Shown here: positions 1 through 9,824 of the stretch, one piece after another
Layout of the letters: every line of letters begins with the position of its first letter
Numbering within the stretch: the stretch's first letter is position 1
From: Guillardia theta CCMP2712
Taxonomy: Eukaryota; Cryptophyceae; Pyrenomonadales; Geminigeraceae
Reading direction: 5' to 3'
Assembly: GCF_000315625.1 (NCBI RefSeq)
Contig: NW_005434574.1
Coordinates: 9,410 to 29,480, forward strand
Length of the DNA stretch: 20,071 nucleotides
Notes under the pieces: model-generated
Databases searched by the model: none
What the model saw: only the letters and a program-made list of their open reading frames with translations
What the model was told of the DNA's origin: nothing
Translations under genes and position numbers: made by a program

Positions 1-575
1 TCTGCAAGAGTTCCACATTGGACGTCAGATATAGTGCACAGATATAATAGCAACATCATAACCATGATTGTGAACGAAGAAAAGTTTACAACAACCCAAG
101 ATAGATGCAAGATGTCCACATGAACATTCAGATGGGTTCCTTTATTCGGAGATGTTATTTTCTTAGTACACCAGGTCCCGGCGCATCCACGAAATGACTA
201 CAGGGTCCATGCGTCATAGGGTTGTGCTCGTGAAGTTCGGACTTTGTTCACACGCTTGAATTCAGGAGAGGAGAGGAGAGGAGAGGAGAGGAGAGGAGAG
301 GGGTCAAGAATTATGTTGTGGGGAAGGAAAAAGTATGAACTTTGTGGGAGAGAAGTCGTGAAGTATGGCAAGGAGAGGAGAGAAGAGGTGAAGCGTAAAG
401 ACAGAAAGGAAAAGTCAGGTACCTTTACGTGTAGTGAGTTATGGGAACAAGGAAATGTTTACAAAGTGGAAGGTGAGGAGGGTCTGAGGGGAGGGGAGAT
501 TGGTAGGAACCAAGCAGAGTCAAATGTAGTGAGGTACAGGTACAAGTTTGATACACAAAAGAGGAAAAAATGTTT
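1..575. other. Intergenic / 3' flank, no gene seen
   Basis: This stretch lies beyond the stop codon of the bHLH-PAS gene. The first 240 bases are moderately AT-rich and show no convincing exon in any frame. From 265 onward the plus strand becomes strongly purine-rich, starting with a (GGAGA)n tract. The open frames crossing it (for example 244-726) translate to Glu/Arg/Gly low complexity and are judged spurious. Confidence 0.6.
265..300 (+). repeat. (GGAGA)n pentanucleotide microsatellite
   Basis: About seven uninterrupted GGAGA units follow a TTCA boundary. A much longer tract of the complementary pentamer lies near the other end of the window (19479-19582). Confidence 0.9.
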
Positions 576-2471
576 CTACGACATGCTCCAGATGGACTGT
601 CCCGAGCTCAATCCCAGCTGGTCCAGCACCTTCCCCTCGAATGTCCCGAGGGACTCGAAGACCGGGTACGTCCCAAGAACGTCTCCGTCGTCCCAGATCT
701 CACCCGAGAAGGAGACGATGTTCTGAACCTCGAGAGGATGGAGAGGCATCGACACAGGCACGAAGGAAGGATTGCAAGCACAAGAGTAGCGTCTTGATGA
801 GGAAGAGAGCCTGCCGAGGGCGTGAGGAGGAGGACAAGGAGGAGGAGAGAGGCTGACCTTAGATCGCTGGTGATGAGGAACTTCTCGTACTTGAAGCGAT
901 CGCATCCGTCAGAGGACAAGATGCCCTCATAGAAGAATCTCTCCGACTGAGCCAAGTTGTTGGAAGTTGCATCCTTCATGTCTTGCTCGGAGTGGAGCCA
1001 GATGCTGCGAGCACAAGCGTGAGTTTCTTCACTTCAAGAGTCTTCATCTTCCTACCTCCCATCCTCCAGGGGAACCGCCATGCCCGTCACGACGAACGAC
1101 GACTTGATAATTCGCTGCATCAACAGGCTCTCAACCCTGAACCTGTTCTCCTGGATCGTGAACACTTTCACTGGGACCCCGACAAGGTTGTACTGGCCCT
1201 GGAAGGAGCCTCCTTTCGTCCTCTGAGCCACGAACCTCTCCTTGATACTGAGCGGGTCCGTCATGGAGTCTCGTCCCCCGCTGTGGAAGTCGTCGAAGGG
1301 GTTGGACATGCTACTCTCCACGTTCAACATCTGCGTCATGGCGTCTTGAATGATCTGCTTGCTCTCGTGCGGCCCCGTCGAATGCACCTTGCTCGTCAGC
1401 TTCTCGATTATCCCTGCTCCGAAGAGCGAAGGGCCCGACTGGTTCTGCCCTCCGTTCTCGATCCAGTAGCCCTTGTCTTCCACGCACTCGTAGTCGCAAG
1501 ACTCATCGGCCGTCACGTTAGGCATGATCCTCGTCAAGGCCCGGTCCATGTGCTCGCTGCCAAGAGGCAGCGGCCTGACGACCCACATGCTGAACAAGAA
1601 AGCTTCCTTGGTCATCTGAGAGAAAGCGATCCTTGCCGGCATCAAAACTCGGCTGCCATCCTTGTTGAACATTCTGGGAAACAGCACGTCAGGGACAAGA
1701 CGCGCAATCATCGTCAACTCACTCTAGCGAGATCATGAAAACTCCTTGTTCATTCTTGTCCGCGTCCGCGCAGTTCTTGGTAGCACATCTCAACGTGTAG
1801 CTCTCCTTCTCGCTCAGGAACTGGCAGAGGTTCTGCCCCACAAGGAGCGAACCAGGGTTCGACCCCGTGCAGCCAGCCAGGTCCACCAGCACATCGTTCC
1901 CGATGAGCATCTCAATCATGGTGGTGTTGGAGCTCAGGATGTTGAAGGAGGCGTCGAAAGAAACAAACCCAGCTCCAGGGCACTTGACAAGACTCTCCCG
2001 GTAGGTCTCAGGAGAGACCAGCTCTGGGGAGGGGGCTGAACCAGGCCTTCTGCCAGCACTGAAAGAGCCGTCGGTCTGACCAGGGTTGTTGGAGTGTTTT
2101 ACACTCTCCACCACCGCTTGTAGAACTTCATTGAGAGTCCTTGGCCTGAGAGGAACAGAGACATCAGCCAACAAAGAGCTAGACCTTCGTCCCTACCTGA
2201 GTTGCTGCTGTTTTGTCTTGTTTGCCTGATTGGACACCAGAGAGTCGAGAGTCTTGATCAGCGTGTTGATCTTGTCACGTTTTCGTCTCTTCTTGTCACG
2301 GTCATCATTTCGTCGCTTTGCCTGCATCTCAGCCACGGGCTTGGGCTTACGCCCTCGTTTCTTGGGTACCACGACGGGCATGCAGAATGTACCGTCTTGG
2401 ACGTTTGGCTGAATGGAGATCGCTGGCAACGGGGCCCTCGATCGAGGCATTGTCTGATAGAAAGCAGACAT
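576..2471 (-). CDS. bHLH-PAS transcription factor with AT-hook (5 exons)
   Basis: Spliced model, minus strand: 2471-2197, 2145-1723, 1673-1056, 1004-858, 810-576; 565 aa. Seen in the translation: an AT-hook-like KKRGRKPKP (residues 37-45); a basic region running into helix 1, RKRDKINTLIKTLDSLV (about 63-79); a polar loop; and helix 2, TLNEVLQAVVESVKHS (95-110), recovered only by splicing. A PAS-like domain follows (about 145-265), opening GFVSFDASFNILSSN and closing near MPARIAFSQMTKEAFLFS, with an exon junction inside it. The remaining 300 residues are unrecognised. All four junctions keep the frame. bHLH-PAS proteins are known in animals and in algae (diatom RITMO1, linked to diel rhythms), so a nuclear DNA-binding regulator, possibly dimeric, is expected. 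Odd: the glutamate that normally contacts the E-box is Lys61, so E-box binding is doubtful. The start is the first ATG (2471); an ATG seven codons later is an alternative. There could be a further upstream exon. Confidence 0.8.
811..857 (-). other. Intron 4 of bHLH-PAS gene (47 nt)
   Basis: Donor AAG|GTCAGC, a pyrimidine-rich interior, branch-like CCTCACG, acceptor CTCGGCAG|G; phase 2. It joins ...FLITSDLR to LSSSSRRYSCACNPS. The donor is the weakest of the four. Confidence 0.65.
1005..1055 (-). other. Intron 3 of bHLH-PAS gene (51 nt)
   Basis: Donor AG|GTAGGA, branch-like ACTCACG, acceptor GCTCGCAG|C; phase 2. Removal avoids the stop at 1052-1054 and opens the exon reading SIWLHSEQDMKDATSNNLA. 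Confidence 0.75.
1674..1722 (-). other. Intron 2 of bHLH-PAS gene (49 nt)
   Basis: Donor GA|GTGAGT, branch-like CCTGACG, acceptor TTTCCCAG|A; phase 2. Removal joins ...GVFMISLE to MFNKDGSRVLMPARIAF within the PAS-like domain. Confidence 0.8.
2146..2196 (-). other. Intron 1 of bHLH-PAS gene (51 nt)
   Basis: Donor AG|GTAGGG, branch-like GCTGATG, acceptor TTCCTCTCAG|G; phase 2. Removing it joins helix 1 plus loop to helix 2 of the bHLH in frame, which is the main support. A stop codon in the unspliced frame lies at 2193-2195. Confidence 0.8.
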
Positions 2472-2713
2472 GGGAAGGTGTACTTGCGAAATCTTGGAAA
2501 GTTGAAAAGAGAAAGGCGAGGAGAGAAATTTGGCCGGGAGGAGGCTGGAGTAGGAAGGGGCAGAATTTGAAAATGCTCACGGGCTCTGCGCTTCGAGGAC
2601 AGAACAGTGCTTCAGGAAGGAGCAAGGGAGAGAGGAGGGGATGAGAGGATGAGGGAAGATGAGAAGGAGTAGGGAGGAGGAGGAGGGGCTTGAAACCAGC
2701 AACTGCAAGATAA

Positions 2714-2733
2714 GAGCAGCAGCAGCAGCAGCA
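2714..2733 (+). repeat. (GCA)n trinucleotide microsatellite
   Basis: About six or seven GCA units in the purine-rich 5' flank of the bHLH-PAS gene. It does not lie in a supported coding frame. Confidence 0.8.
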
Positions 2734-3882
2734 GTTGTTGAGGAGAGGGGGAAGAAAAGCTTGCATACTTCCTGGGGTAGGGGTAGGTACCCTCTTTCTG
2801 AAGGTGGTGGGGTGGGGTGGAACTGGGGGGTGAAGCAGGTAGGGGGTAAGGGGTACTAGCTAGTGAGGGGTCAGATTATCTCCAGGCCGGTGGGGTGCAC
2901 AATCACCCTACCCCTCCATTTCGAATTTTCCTCTGTCAAAAGGACCCTTGACCGGTACTTGCATACAATGGTCATTTGATAGTAGGTAGGGTACTAAAAA
3001 CACCAACAGTACCCCGTTGTTTAAACTAAGATCAACTAAATTCGAGGGGTCATAAACGGTTGACTGTTCAAATACTTACAAGATGATAGGTAGGGTAAAT
3101 CACCCTACCCACTAATCAAATCTTATCTTTAGACCCCACCCCAGCACAAATGACTAGACGTCAGACCTCTTGACTACCCCCACGTTCCAATCTTACACCC
3201 ACCCACCCACGATTCAGGTTGTCCTCCGACTTCGTACCCCCACCCCCCATCCTATCAATAGGACCCCACAGATATCCATAGCTACTTTTCCCCTCATCTC
3301 GATCGCTGGCACTCCCACCCCACCCCCTCTTTTCCCCTACCAAGATGTGCCTCCTGATCACCCACCCACCCTTGCCACGCCAAGCCTCCATACACCACCC
3401 TACCCTCATGGGATAGCATCTGTGAGCTGACCAGGCACCACCTACCCCTCTGACGTACCCGAGGTTTTATCAGTATTGCTCCGGTGCAACGAAGTTTGAA
3501 GGCCTTTGGACCCATGCTGGTTGATTACCCCACCCCTATCTTCCAGCATCGGATAACCCCACCCACATCGATATGCACGAGCCCTTTTCACTTGTTTGCA
3601 CCTGGACCCGGGAGGGTCCTGGGGGTGGGGAACAGGAGGGGAATTTGATATGGCAGGTTGTTAGGAGGTAGGGGTGGGTATGAGAAGACCTGTGTTGGTA
3701 CCAAGGTTGAAGAGGATTAGGGGGTAGGGTCATGAAATTAGACGTGCGGTAGGTGGGGTGTTGAAGGAGTGGGTAGTGGGAGAGAGGTAGGGTCCGCTAC
3801 CACCCTCCTATCTTGAGGACAATCTTGGGCAAAACCATTGTTGACTCCTTGAGATGCGAGGGTGGGGTAGTCCGACAAGGAA

Positions 3883-3910
3883 TGGAACGTTGCGATACAA
3901 GAACGTTCCA
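3883..3910. repeat. 9-bp inverted repeat TGGAACGTT / AACGTTCCA
   Basis: Perfect 9-bp arms (3883-3891 and 3902-3910) separated by 10 bp. Each arm contains the self-complementary core AACGTT. It could be a paired protein-binding site or chance. Confidence 0.5.
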
Positions 3911-4437
3911 AAAGATTGAGTCGGAGATACTACCCATGGTCATTCACTAGGGTGCAAGGGGTGTAGAAAGAAAACAATTTTCGAACGTTTCGTTTTTCAA
4001 ATCGCTTCATGAAATAAAATCAGAAAAAATAGTTAAAAGTGGTTTTATTTTGTTTTTCTTCGTTCGCGGCTCCAACTCATCAATTCGCTGCCATTCTTGA
4101 CGGCAAGCGGCGCATCCCCTAGAAATTAGCTACATACCACCCCCTTCTTCCCCATAAAGTACCCCCACCTTCGTACTTCTCTCCTCACAGCAAACGATCG
4201 GGAAGGTGGAGCATCTGGACGATGATGTGATAGGGGTGGTAGTGGATAACCCCCTATCTCCATAGGGGTACAACGAGCTAAATAAGGGGTTAGCATACAA
4301 AGTGCGCAAGGGGTACGTTGGAACTTGGGGAGATATGTTTGGGAAAAACCCAGAATTTTAAGTGAAAGAAGGGGTAGTTGTAGTAGAAGAAGGGGTAGTG
4401 GTGGGGGAGTCTGGGTGAACTGTCAATCATCCCTCAG

Positions 4438-4493
4438 AAGATAAGACCAGATGTTCTAAAGATAAGACTCAGTTTTTTTCAAAAGATAAGGTC
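4438..4493 (+). repeat. Three AAGATAAG direct repeats
   Basis: AAGATAAGAC at 4438 and 4459 and AAGATAAGGTC at 4483, spaced 21 and 24 bp apart. They resemble clustered GATA-factor sites, but no adjacent gene gives them a target. Confidence 0.4.
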
Positions 4494-4784
4494 ATATCTG
4501 TAGGGTCCTAGTTACCCTATGACCCATCTATACCTTCTGCTGCCGATACAATCTGAGGAGTATTCCGGGAAAGGTTCGGGGTTGATGAACGGGGGGTGGG
4601 AGTGGATAAAAGATACTGTACCGCATTTTTACCACATTCCTTCTCATTCTTTTTTTGTCACAACCTCAAAGTACCCACCTTTTATCACCATATCTCTCTG
4701 ATTTTCATGGGGTGGGTACATTGTGCATCCGGATTTGGCTGTGTTTTGGTATTTTCTTTGACCCAACGTGACCTTGACGGATCA

Positions 4785-5590
4785 ACCGGAGGCTCCGGTC
4801 AGCAGGTCACGGTACAGACTGTCGACGTGTGCGCTTTCTTTTTTTCTCAGGGGCACCTTTGACTAAAACTTTGATTTCCAAGTCTCGGTCCTAGGATGCC
4901 TATACCTCTCAGGGCTACTGGCACTACCCTAGGCCCCCGGTGTTGGGTGTTGGGACAAAGTTACCGTGTCCTCGTCCCCGTACTGATTTTTAACTTAACT
5001 TTGAGTACAACTTTTTAACTTAACTTACTTTGAGTTGCACCCATCAGGCTTCAAAGGCTTGGCCCAGTTTCATCCGGGCGAGTCACTGAGTCGGGCCGGA
5101 CGACCCCGCGGCGATGGGACTCCGAAGGCCCCCGTGACTGTGACCGAGTCGACGGCGGCCCTGCGCCGGGCCGCCGGGGGCCGGCCCGTGACTCCGACGC
5201 GGCGGTGCCACTGCGGCACCGTGACTCGGAGGGACGGTTACTCGGGCCACCGTGAGGCCGGGGCGGCCCAGACTCCCGATCACCTGAGACGGTCGGCCGG
5301 ATTCGCCCGGCGGCGGACTCAGAAACGGTCGGCGGCTCAGTAGCCTGTGGCAGATAAACCGTAACCGTTGAAAGGCTTCAAGTTCAAAGTTGATTGAATC
5401 TTAGTGGGCGGGCCGCCGGCCCCGGACCGGCGGTCCGAGCACACCGTCGGCGGTTCAGTCGTGCCACGCCGGCACTGAGTCACCGTCACTCAGTCCGACC
5501 ACTGTGACGGTCGGCCGATTCCGGTACGGTCGGTCCGTGTGACCGTCGGACTGAGTGCTGCGCCGAGGCTCATAACGGGCCGGTAGGATG
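4785..5590. repeat. GC-rich palindromic island A
   Basis: A sharply GC-rich block within otherwise average DNA, built from short, partly palindromic words such as GTCACTGAGTC, GTGACGGTCGGCC and GGTGCC-ACTGC-GGCACC. The edge at 4988-5036 has two TTAACTTA..TTTGAGT motifs, including TTAACTTTGAGTA at 4995-5007, which recurs exactly at island C. A short perfect palindrome (ACCGGAG-G-CTCCGGT) lies at 4785-4799. The open frames at 5035-5343 are a by-product of high GC. It looks like degenerate mobile or repetitive DNA, family unknown. Confidence 0.45.
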
Positions 5591-5895
5591 GACTACCGTA
5601 GTAGGCTAGTTGTATGCAGTACTTGAGTTGAAGTTACTGACTGTTGTAGCCTTGTAGGGGGCAGGTAGGCAGTGATTGACATCTGGGATATGATAAGCCT
5701 TCACTGAGAGTATCGTGGGGGAGCCTGGGAGGGAGCTGGGGAGGGAGAGGCTGGGGAGGGAGCGAGACTGAGGACTGGAGGTGACCCCCGGTGACACTCA
5801 GTCTGCCAGGCTTCACCAGGGGTGCGGCCCACGGCCATCCTGTTGCCGCTGTGCACTGCAGCAGAAGTGCGAGCAGACGCAATAGAGAAGGCACC
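5591..5895. other. Non-coding stretch with G-rich block
   Basis: No gene recognised. The plus strand carries a run of GGGAG/GGGGAGGGAG words at about 5715-5765, a possible quadruplex-forming or simple-sequence stretch, next to the minisatellite. Confidence 0.5.
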
Positions 5896-6383
5896 TGTAA
5901 TGAATATCCGTTCATGTACAGTAACAGTGTAATGAATATCCGTTCATGTACAGTAACAGTGTAATGAATATCGGTTCATGTACAGTAACAGTGTAATGAA
6001 TATCCGTTCATGTACAGTAACAGTGTAATGAATATCCGTTCATGTACAGTAACAGTGTAATGAATATCGGTTCATGTACAGTAACAGTGTAATGAATATC
6101 GGTTCATGTACAGTAACAGTGTAATGAATATCGGTTCATGTACAGTAACAGTGTAATGAATATCGGTTCATGTACAGTAACAGTGTAATGAATATCGGTT
6201 CATGTACAGTAACAGTGTAATGAATATCCGTTCATGTACAGTAACAGTGTAATGAATATCGGTTCATGTACAGTAACAGTGTAATGAATATCCGTTCATG
6301 TACAGTAACAGTGTAATGAATACAGTAACAGTGTAATGAATACAGTAACAGTGTAATGAATATCGGTTCATGTACAGTAACAA
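5896..6383. repeat. Minisatellite, 32-bp unit, 16 copies
   Basis: Sixteen head-to-tail units of a 32-bp sequence beginning TGTAATGAATATC and ending GTACAGTAACAG. Fourteen are full length; two (6312-6331 and 6332-6351) carry the same internal 12-bp deletion, leaving 20 bp. One position is C or G; in order the full copies read C C G C C G G G G G C G C, then the two short units, then G. Otherwise the full units are essentially identical, so the array is young. Each unit holds ATGAA...TTCAT and TGTACA self-complementary words. The array starts 147 bp beyond the left RelA/SpoT-like stop and lies outside the inverted duplication. Confidence 0.95.
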
Positions 6384-6529
6384 TCCCTCAGTTTGGGCAG
6401 GGCTAGTCTGGGCTGACTCGGATATCAGTGACTAGCTCACCAGGAACGGTATGATGCAGGCAGATCAATACTGCCACCGACGGTAGCGACGGCTAAATTC
6501 CTTGAAGGCCCCACGGCTACTCAGCTGGG

Positions 6530-9500
6530 CTATCTGGTGAGCATGTCGCGCCATAGCACGTAGTTCTTGGATCCCTCCTGGTACTGCTCGTAGAGCGACA
6601 GCAGATGTACCTGCACCTCACTCGTCAACGCCCCCCCCCCTCCCCCTCACAAACAGCAGGACAGCAGCTGGGGGCGGGCAGCGTCTTACCTGGAGCTCGC
6701 AGATGTGGGTCTCAGCCATCTTGAGGTCCCACTCGCTGACCGGCAGGAACTTACACTGCTCCTCCTCGAAGACCCAGCCCACCTCCAGGTTGATCGACAG
6801 GTTCCGGTACGCGTTCTCCGGCTCGTAGTAGCGGCTCGAGTCCGAGAACCTGTTCTTGACGCGCACGATGCGGAACAAGGGCTGACTTGAAGGAGACTGC
6901 TGCTGCTGCTGCTGCTGCTGCTTCCCTCCTCTCCGCTCCTGCTTGGTGCCGATGACGGAGATGCTCTCGAGGAACGCCAGCAGCTGCTCCACCTGCTCCA
7001 GCTGCTCCACCACCACAGTCGCTCGCACAAGGTCGGTGAGGCAGGCAGAGTCTCTCCCATAGATCCTGACGCACTTCTGGATGGCTCGCTCGGGCTGCTT
7101 GATGGGCCCTCGCACGAAGATGAGGTTGTCCCACGTGTCCACCCTGACCTCTCCCCTCAGAGAGGCGCGCTTTAGGAAGCGAAGCTCGGGCCTGAGCTGC
7201 TGCTCGCCGTGAGAGACGGCTGGGTGGGAGGGGTTGAGGTCATGGCAGAGGTTCTTCTTGAGCAGGTCGGCCAAGAACTCGTGGAAGTGATCGTTGACGC
7301 TCGAGGCTTGCCAGAAGAGCTGACCGAAGTTGTTGGTCTGCTGGCGGACCTTCCCCTTGAAGGAGAACCTCCCTACAGGCTCCAGGAAGAGACTCCGAAA
7401 CCTCCAGCTCCTCGTCATGGTCGCAGCAGCGAAGCAGGCCCGATACTCCCGGTCGACCGTCTGCTCGATCCTCTCGGTCCTCGCGATGAGCCTCGTCACT
7501 ATCGCCTGGTTGGCTGGCACTTGCAGCAGACGAGACCACTGCTCGGCATACTTCTTCTTGTCGCCATTGACTCTCCTCGACGCTTTCTTCTTGATGCTCC
7601 ACTTGAGAGTCGTGCAAGTGAAGTACGCAAACCAGAACACAAGACCTGAAGCCAAGTTGTAGAACGCTCTCAGCATCGAAGCTTGAGCAAAGTGTACTGG
7701 CGCCAGCACAAGGCACTGCTGCACCCCAACAAGCGCCATGAACTTCACGATCAGGTCCTGACGGTTGACAAACAGGTAGGCCATGACAAGCATGAAGGGA
7801 GCGAGGGAAAAGTACTCGAACAGAAACCCCCGCGTCAGGCTCTTGTGCAGCGTCCATGGCTCGGTCTTGTCATGCCAGCCCCCCAGCAGCTGGACTATCT
7901 CCGTGAGGATCTGACAGAAGGTTTGGAAGATCTGAGCCTTCAAGTTCAAGACAGTCGTGAGGTAAGCCTGGTGGGGGGAGTTGTACCTGGCGTCATACAC
8001 TGCCTTGAGCCACAAGGCTCCCTTGATCACACCACAGGGCCAGTGTAGGAAGACTATACACCATGCTGGTGTGGATCTGTTAGTAATGCCGTACCATGAG
8101 TGCATGGGCTCTGACATGGACCTGAATGTCTGAGATGTGCAAAGAAGTCCGTAGAAACAGAACAAGGTTTGGAAGTAAACTTTCGACAAGATGATCTCTG
8201 TGGCGCTCAAGCTCGACCAGGCGGTGAAGACAGGGACCTTGGAGTCGTTGAACTTCTCTAGCCTGTAGTTCATGTCCTTGGCTCGCATGTCTCCTCTCAG
8301 ATGCTGCACCGCCAGCTGCAGCTCGATCCGCTTCCCCACAGACCCTAGACTCTCCAGCGAGCACGTGAGGCTCTCGCAGTCCTGCTGGTCCAGTTTTGCC
8401 ACATGCTCGAGCGAGTAGAGCCCGTTCTTGGAGAAGACGCGGGCAAAGCAGATCAAGCCGTTCTCCCGCATCCACTGCAGCAGCTCGGCTCCCTGAGGCC
8501 TCGAGAGCTGAAGCTGCTGGATGCATTTCTTGGTGACGATGTTGCTCAGCAGCTTCGACACCTTCATCATAAGCTCCCTCTCGTCTCCTGTCGCATGCGC
8601 CTTCTTGAACTGCCCGATCTGCTCCTCCAGCAGCTTGTTGCAGTCGCTCAGCTCTTTCGCCCACAGCACCAGCATCTCCACGTACTGCAAGACACTCGCG
8701 ATCTCTCGCTGGCACGAGAAGTCACCGGCGTGGACGCTCTTCTCGGGGATCACTCCGGGCAGGTGCTTGTGCTTCTTGGCGTAGGCGACGACCTCGTGCA
8801 AGGAGGGCTTCATGAAGTCTTCTTGGAACACAAAGTCAGGCCAGCCGTTGGACAGCCCGTGCAGCTTCACGTAGGAGAAGTAGTCATAGTCGAGGTTGAT
8901 CGCCGGCAAGATCTTCTCCCCTCCAGCCCCCCTGCCGTCCCTCCTCGTGCCGTTGCCGGTCGCTTGCTCCGAGCTCCAGGGTGACGCGGGCAGGTGCGGG
9001 AAGGGCGTCCAGGTCGAGTCTGAGGCGGTCTTGAGGTTCTGCTCTCGCAAGAGCTTGGCCTTGAGCGCGAACCACGTGTCCTCTGAGCTCACAGCTGCCT
9101 CCGAGCTGGGCGTGGGGTTGGCGCTTTCACAGGGGCTGTCGTTGTCGCAGAGGCTCTGATGAGCCTGGCTCTCTGCTTGCGTCGCGCTCGGCTCGGCAGC
9201 AGGAAGCCAGAGGCTGCAGCGGGGCTGCGAGTCGTCGGGCGGGCAGTAGCTGACGGAGAGGATGGGGTCGAGGTGCCAGGAGGAGCTCTGATCGAGAGCT
9301 TCCTCCTCGTGCATCATCGAGGCTGAAGCAGCCAGACACGCGAAGAGATCGCTATCCGGCGACGAGTAGGAGCCTCCAGACTCTGCCACGAAGGGCGAGC
9401 ACAAGGCCCCGTCCAGACAGTCATCGGGTGACTCGCTCTGACTGCTCCGCTCGCGCAGCATCTTGTCGTGGAGATCCTTCCAGTACTTGTGAAAGGCACC

Positions 9501-9824
9501 GTTGGAGTGCGACTCGACCGCGTTCCTCGACGCTCGGTTGTCTACCGTGATGGGGTTGGGCAGCCTCGGACCGCAGAGCTTGGGAAGGCCCTCGGCGAGC
9601 TTGTCGCCGGAGAGAGGACAGACCTTGCAGAGGATCACCTTCTTCCCGCACTGGCATTGCCCGATCTGACTGAAGTGCTCCATCGCGTGGCTGATCTCCC
9701 GGTCGCTGCTTCGCCCGAGCATCAGCTTGCAGATCGCAGGCGTGAGGACGTTGGACGAGCGCCATTGCGAAGGGCTGTGCTTGCACTTGTTGTCGTTGCT
9801 CCTGCTCGACGGCTTTCCTGGCAT
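6530..9824 (-). CDS. SAM-like / multi-pass membrane / RelA-SpoT-like protein, copy 1
   Basis: Two exons, 9824-6690 and 6610-6530, 1071 aa. Seen: a Cys-rich N-terminal segment (CQCGKKVILCKVC, about 57-69), an acidic Ser-rich low-complexity region (125-300), a SAM-like helical segment (about 445-510), four or five hydrophobic segments (about 549-563, 587-606, 670-686, 692-712, 720-741), then a basic linker. The C-terminal domain (about 900-1071) resembles the RelA/SpoT nucleotidyltransferase fold: LTDLVRATVVVE (Asp931), IVRVKNRF, AYRNLSINLEV and HICELQVHL (Glu1043) line up with family core strands. Q8 (969-976) sits inside this domain. The last exon supplies the conserved end ELQVHLLSLYEQYQ. 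Asp and Glu are kept, but (p)ppGpp synthesis is not shown; similar domains in algae and oomycetes are of unknown activity. The frame is closed just upstream by TAG, so ATG 9824 is used, though an upstream exon ending at CTCCTAG or CTGCAG is possible. Divergent from copy 2, with five amino-acid differences noted in the aligned long exon. Confidence 0.75.
6611..6689 (-). other. Intron of copy 1 (79 nt)
   Basis: Donor CAG|GTAAGA, acceptor GTGCAG|G, phase 0, with a long G run before the acceptor. It joins HICELQ to VHLLSLYEQ, restoring the conserved RelA/SpoT-like end. Same length as in copy 2, with two substitutions. Confidence 0.85.

Larger units (their letters stand above)
2472..4860. other. 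Long intergenic region with G3/C3 motif clusters
   Basis: I see no supportable gene here. The first 300 bases upstream of the bHLH-PAS start are purine-rich on the plus strand and should contain its promoter, but no clear core element stands out. From about 2770 to 4400 the DNA is dense in GGGTAGGG, GGGGTAG, ACCCTACCC and CCCACCC motifs. The G-rich strand switches: plus at 2770-2870, mostly minus at 3120-3590, plus again at 3610-3880. Open frames here read as low complexity. An AT-rich patch lies at about 3960-4060. Confidence 0.6.

Noticed and set aside
244-726. 160-aa frame over the (GGAGA)n tract
   Set aside because: Low-complexity Glu/Arg/Gly from the pentamer. Its 3' half is antisense to the last exon of the bHLH-PAS gene.
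2179-2196. An 18-nt intron at the end of bHLH-PAS exon 1 (GTAGGG...GTCTAG), also frame-preserving
   Set aside because: A 51-nt alternative with the same donor has a branch-like CTGAT and a pyrimidine tract before TTCCTCTCAG, and its size matches the other three introns. Eighteen-nt introns are typical of chlorarachniophyte nucleomorphs, and nothing else here suggests one.
4040-4275. Short exon-like peptides FAAPTHQFAAILDGKRRIP and TIGKVEHLDDDVIGVVVDNP, the latter after CTCTCCTCACAG
   Set aside because: They look somewhat coding-like but are short, end in stops, lie in different frames and connect to no other exon. They could be gene relics, but this cannot be supported.
5035-5343. 102-aa open frame in GC-rich DNA
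   Set aside because: Arg/Ala/Gly/Thr-rich translation of the GC-rich island; the opposite strand is open as well. An effect of high GC, not a gene.
8403-8984. 193-aa antisense frame in each arm (twin at 13997-13416)
   Set aside because: A shadow of the GC-rich sense codons, with no domain and no start context.
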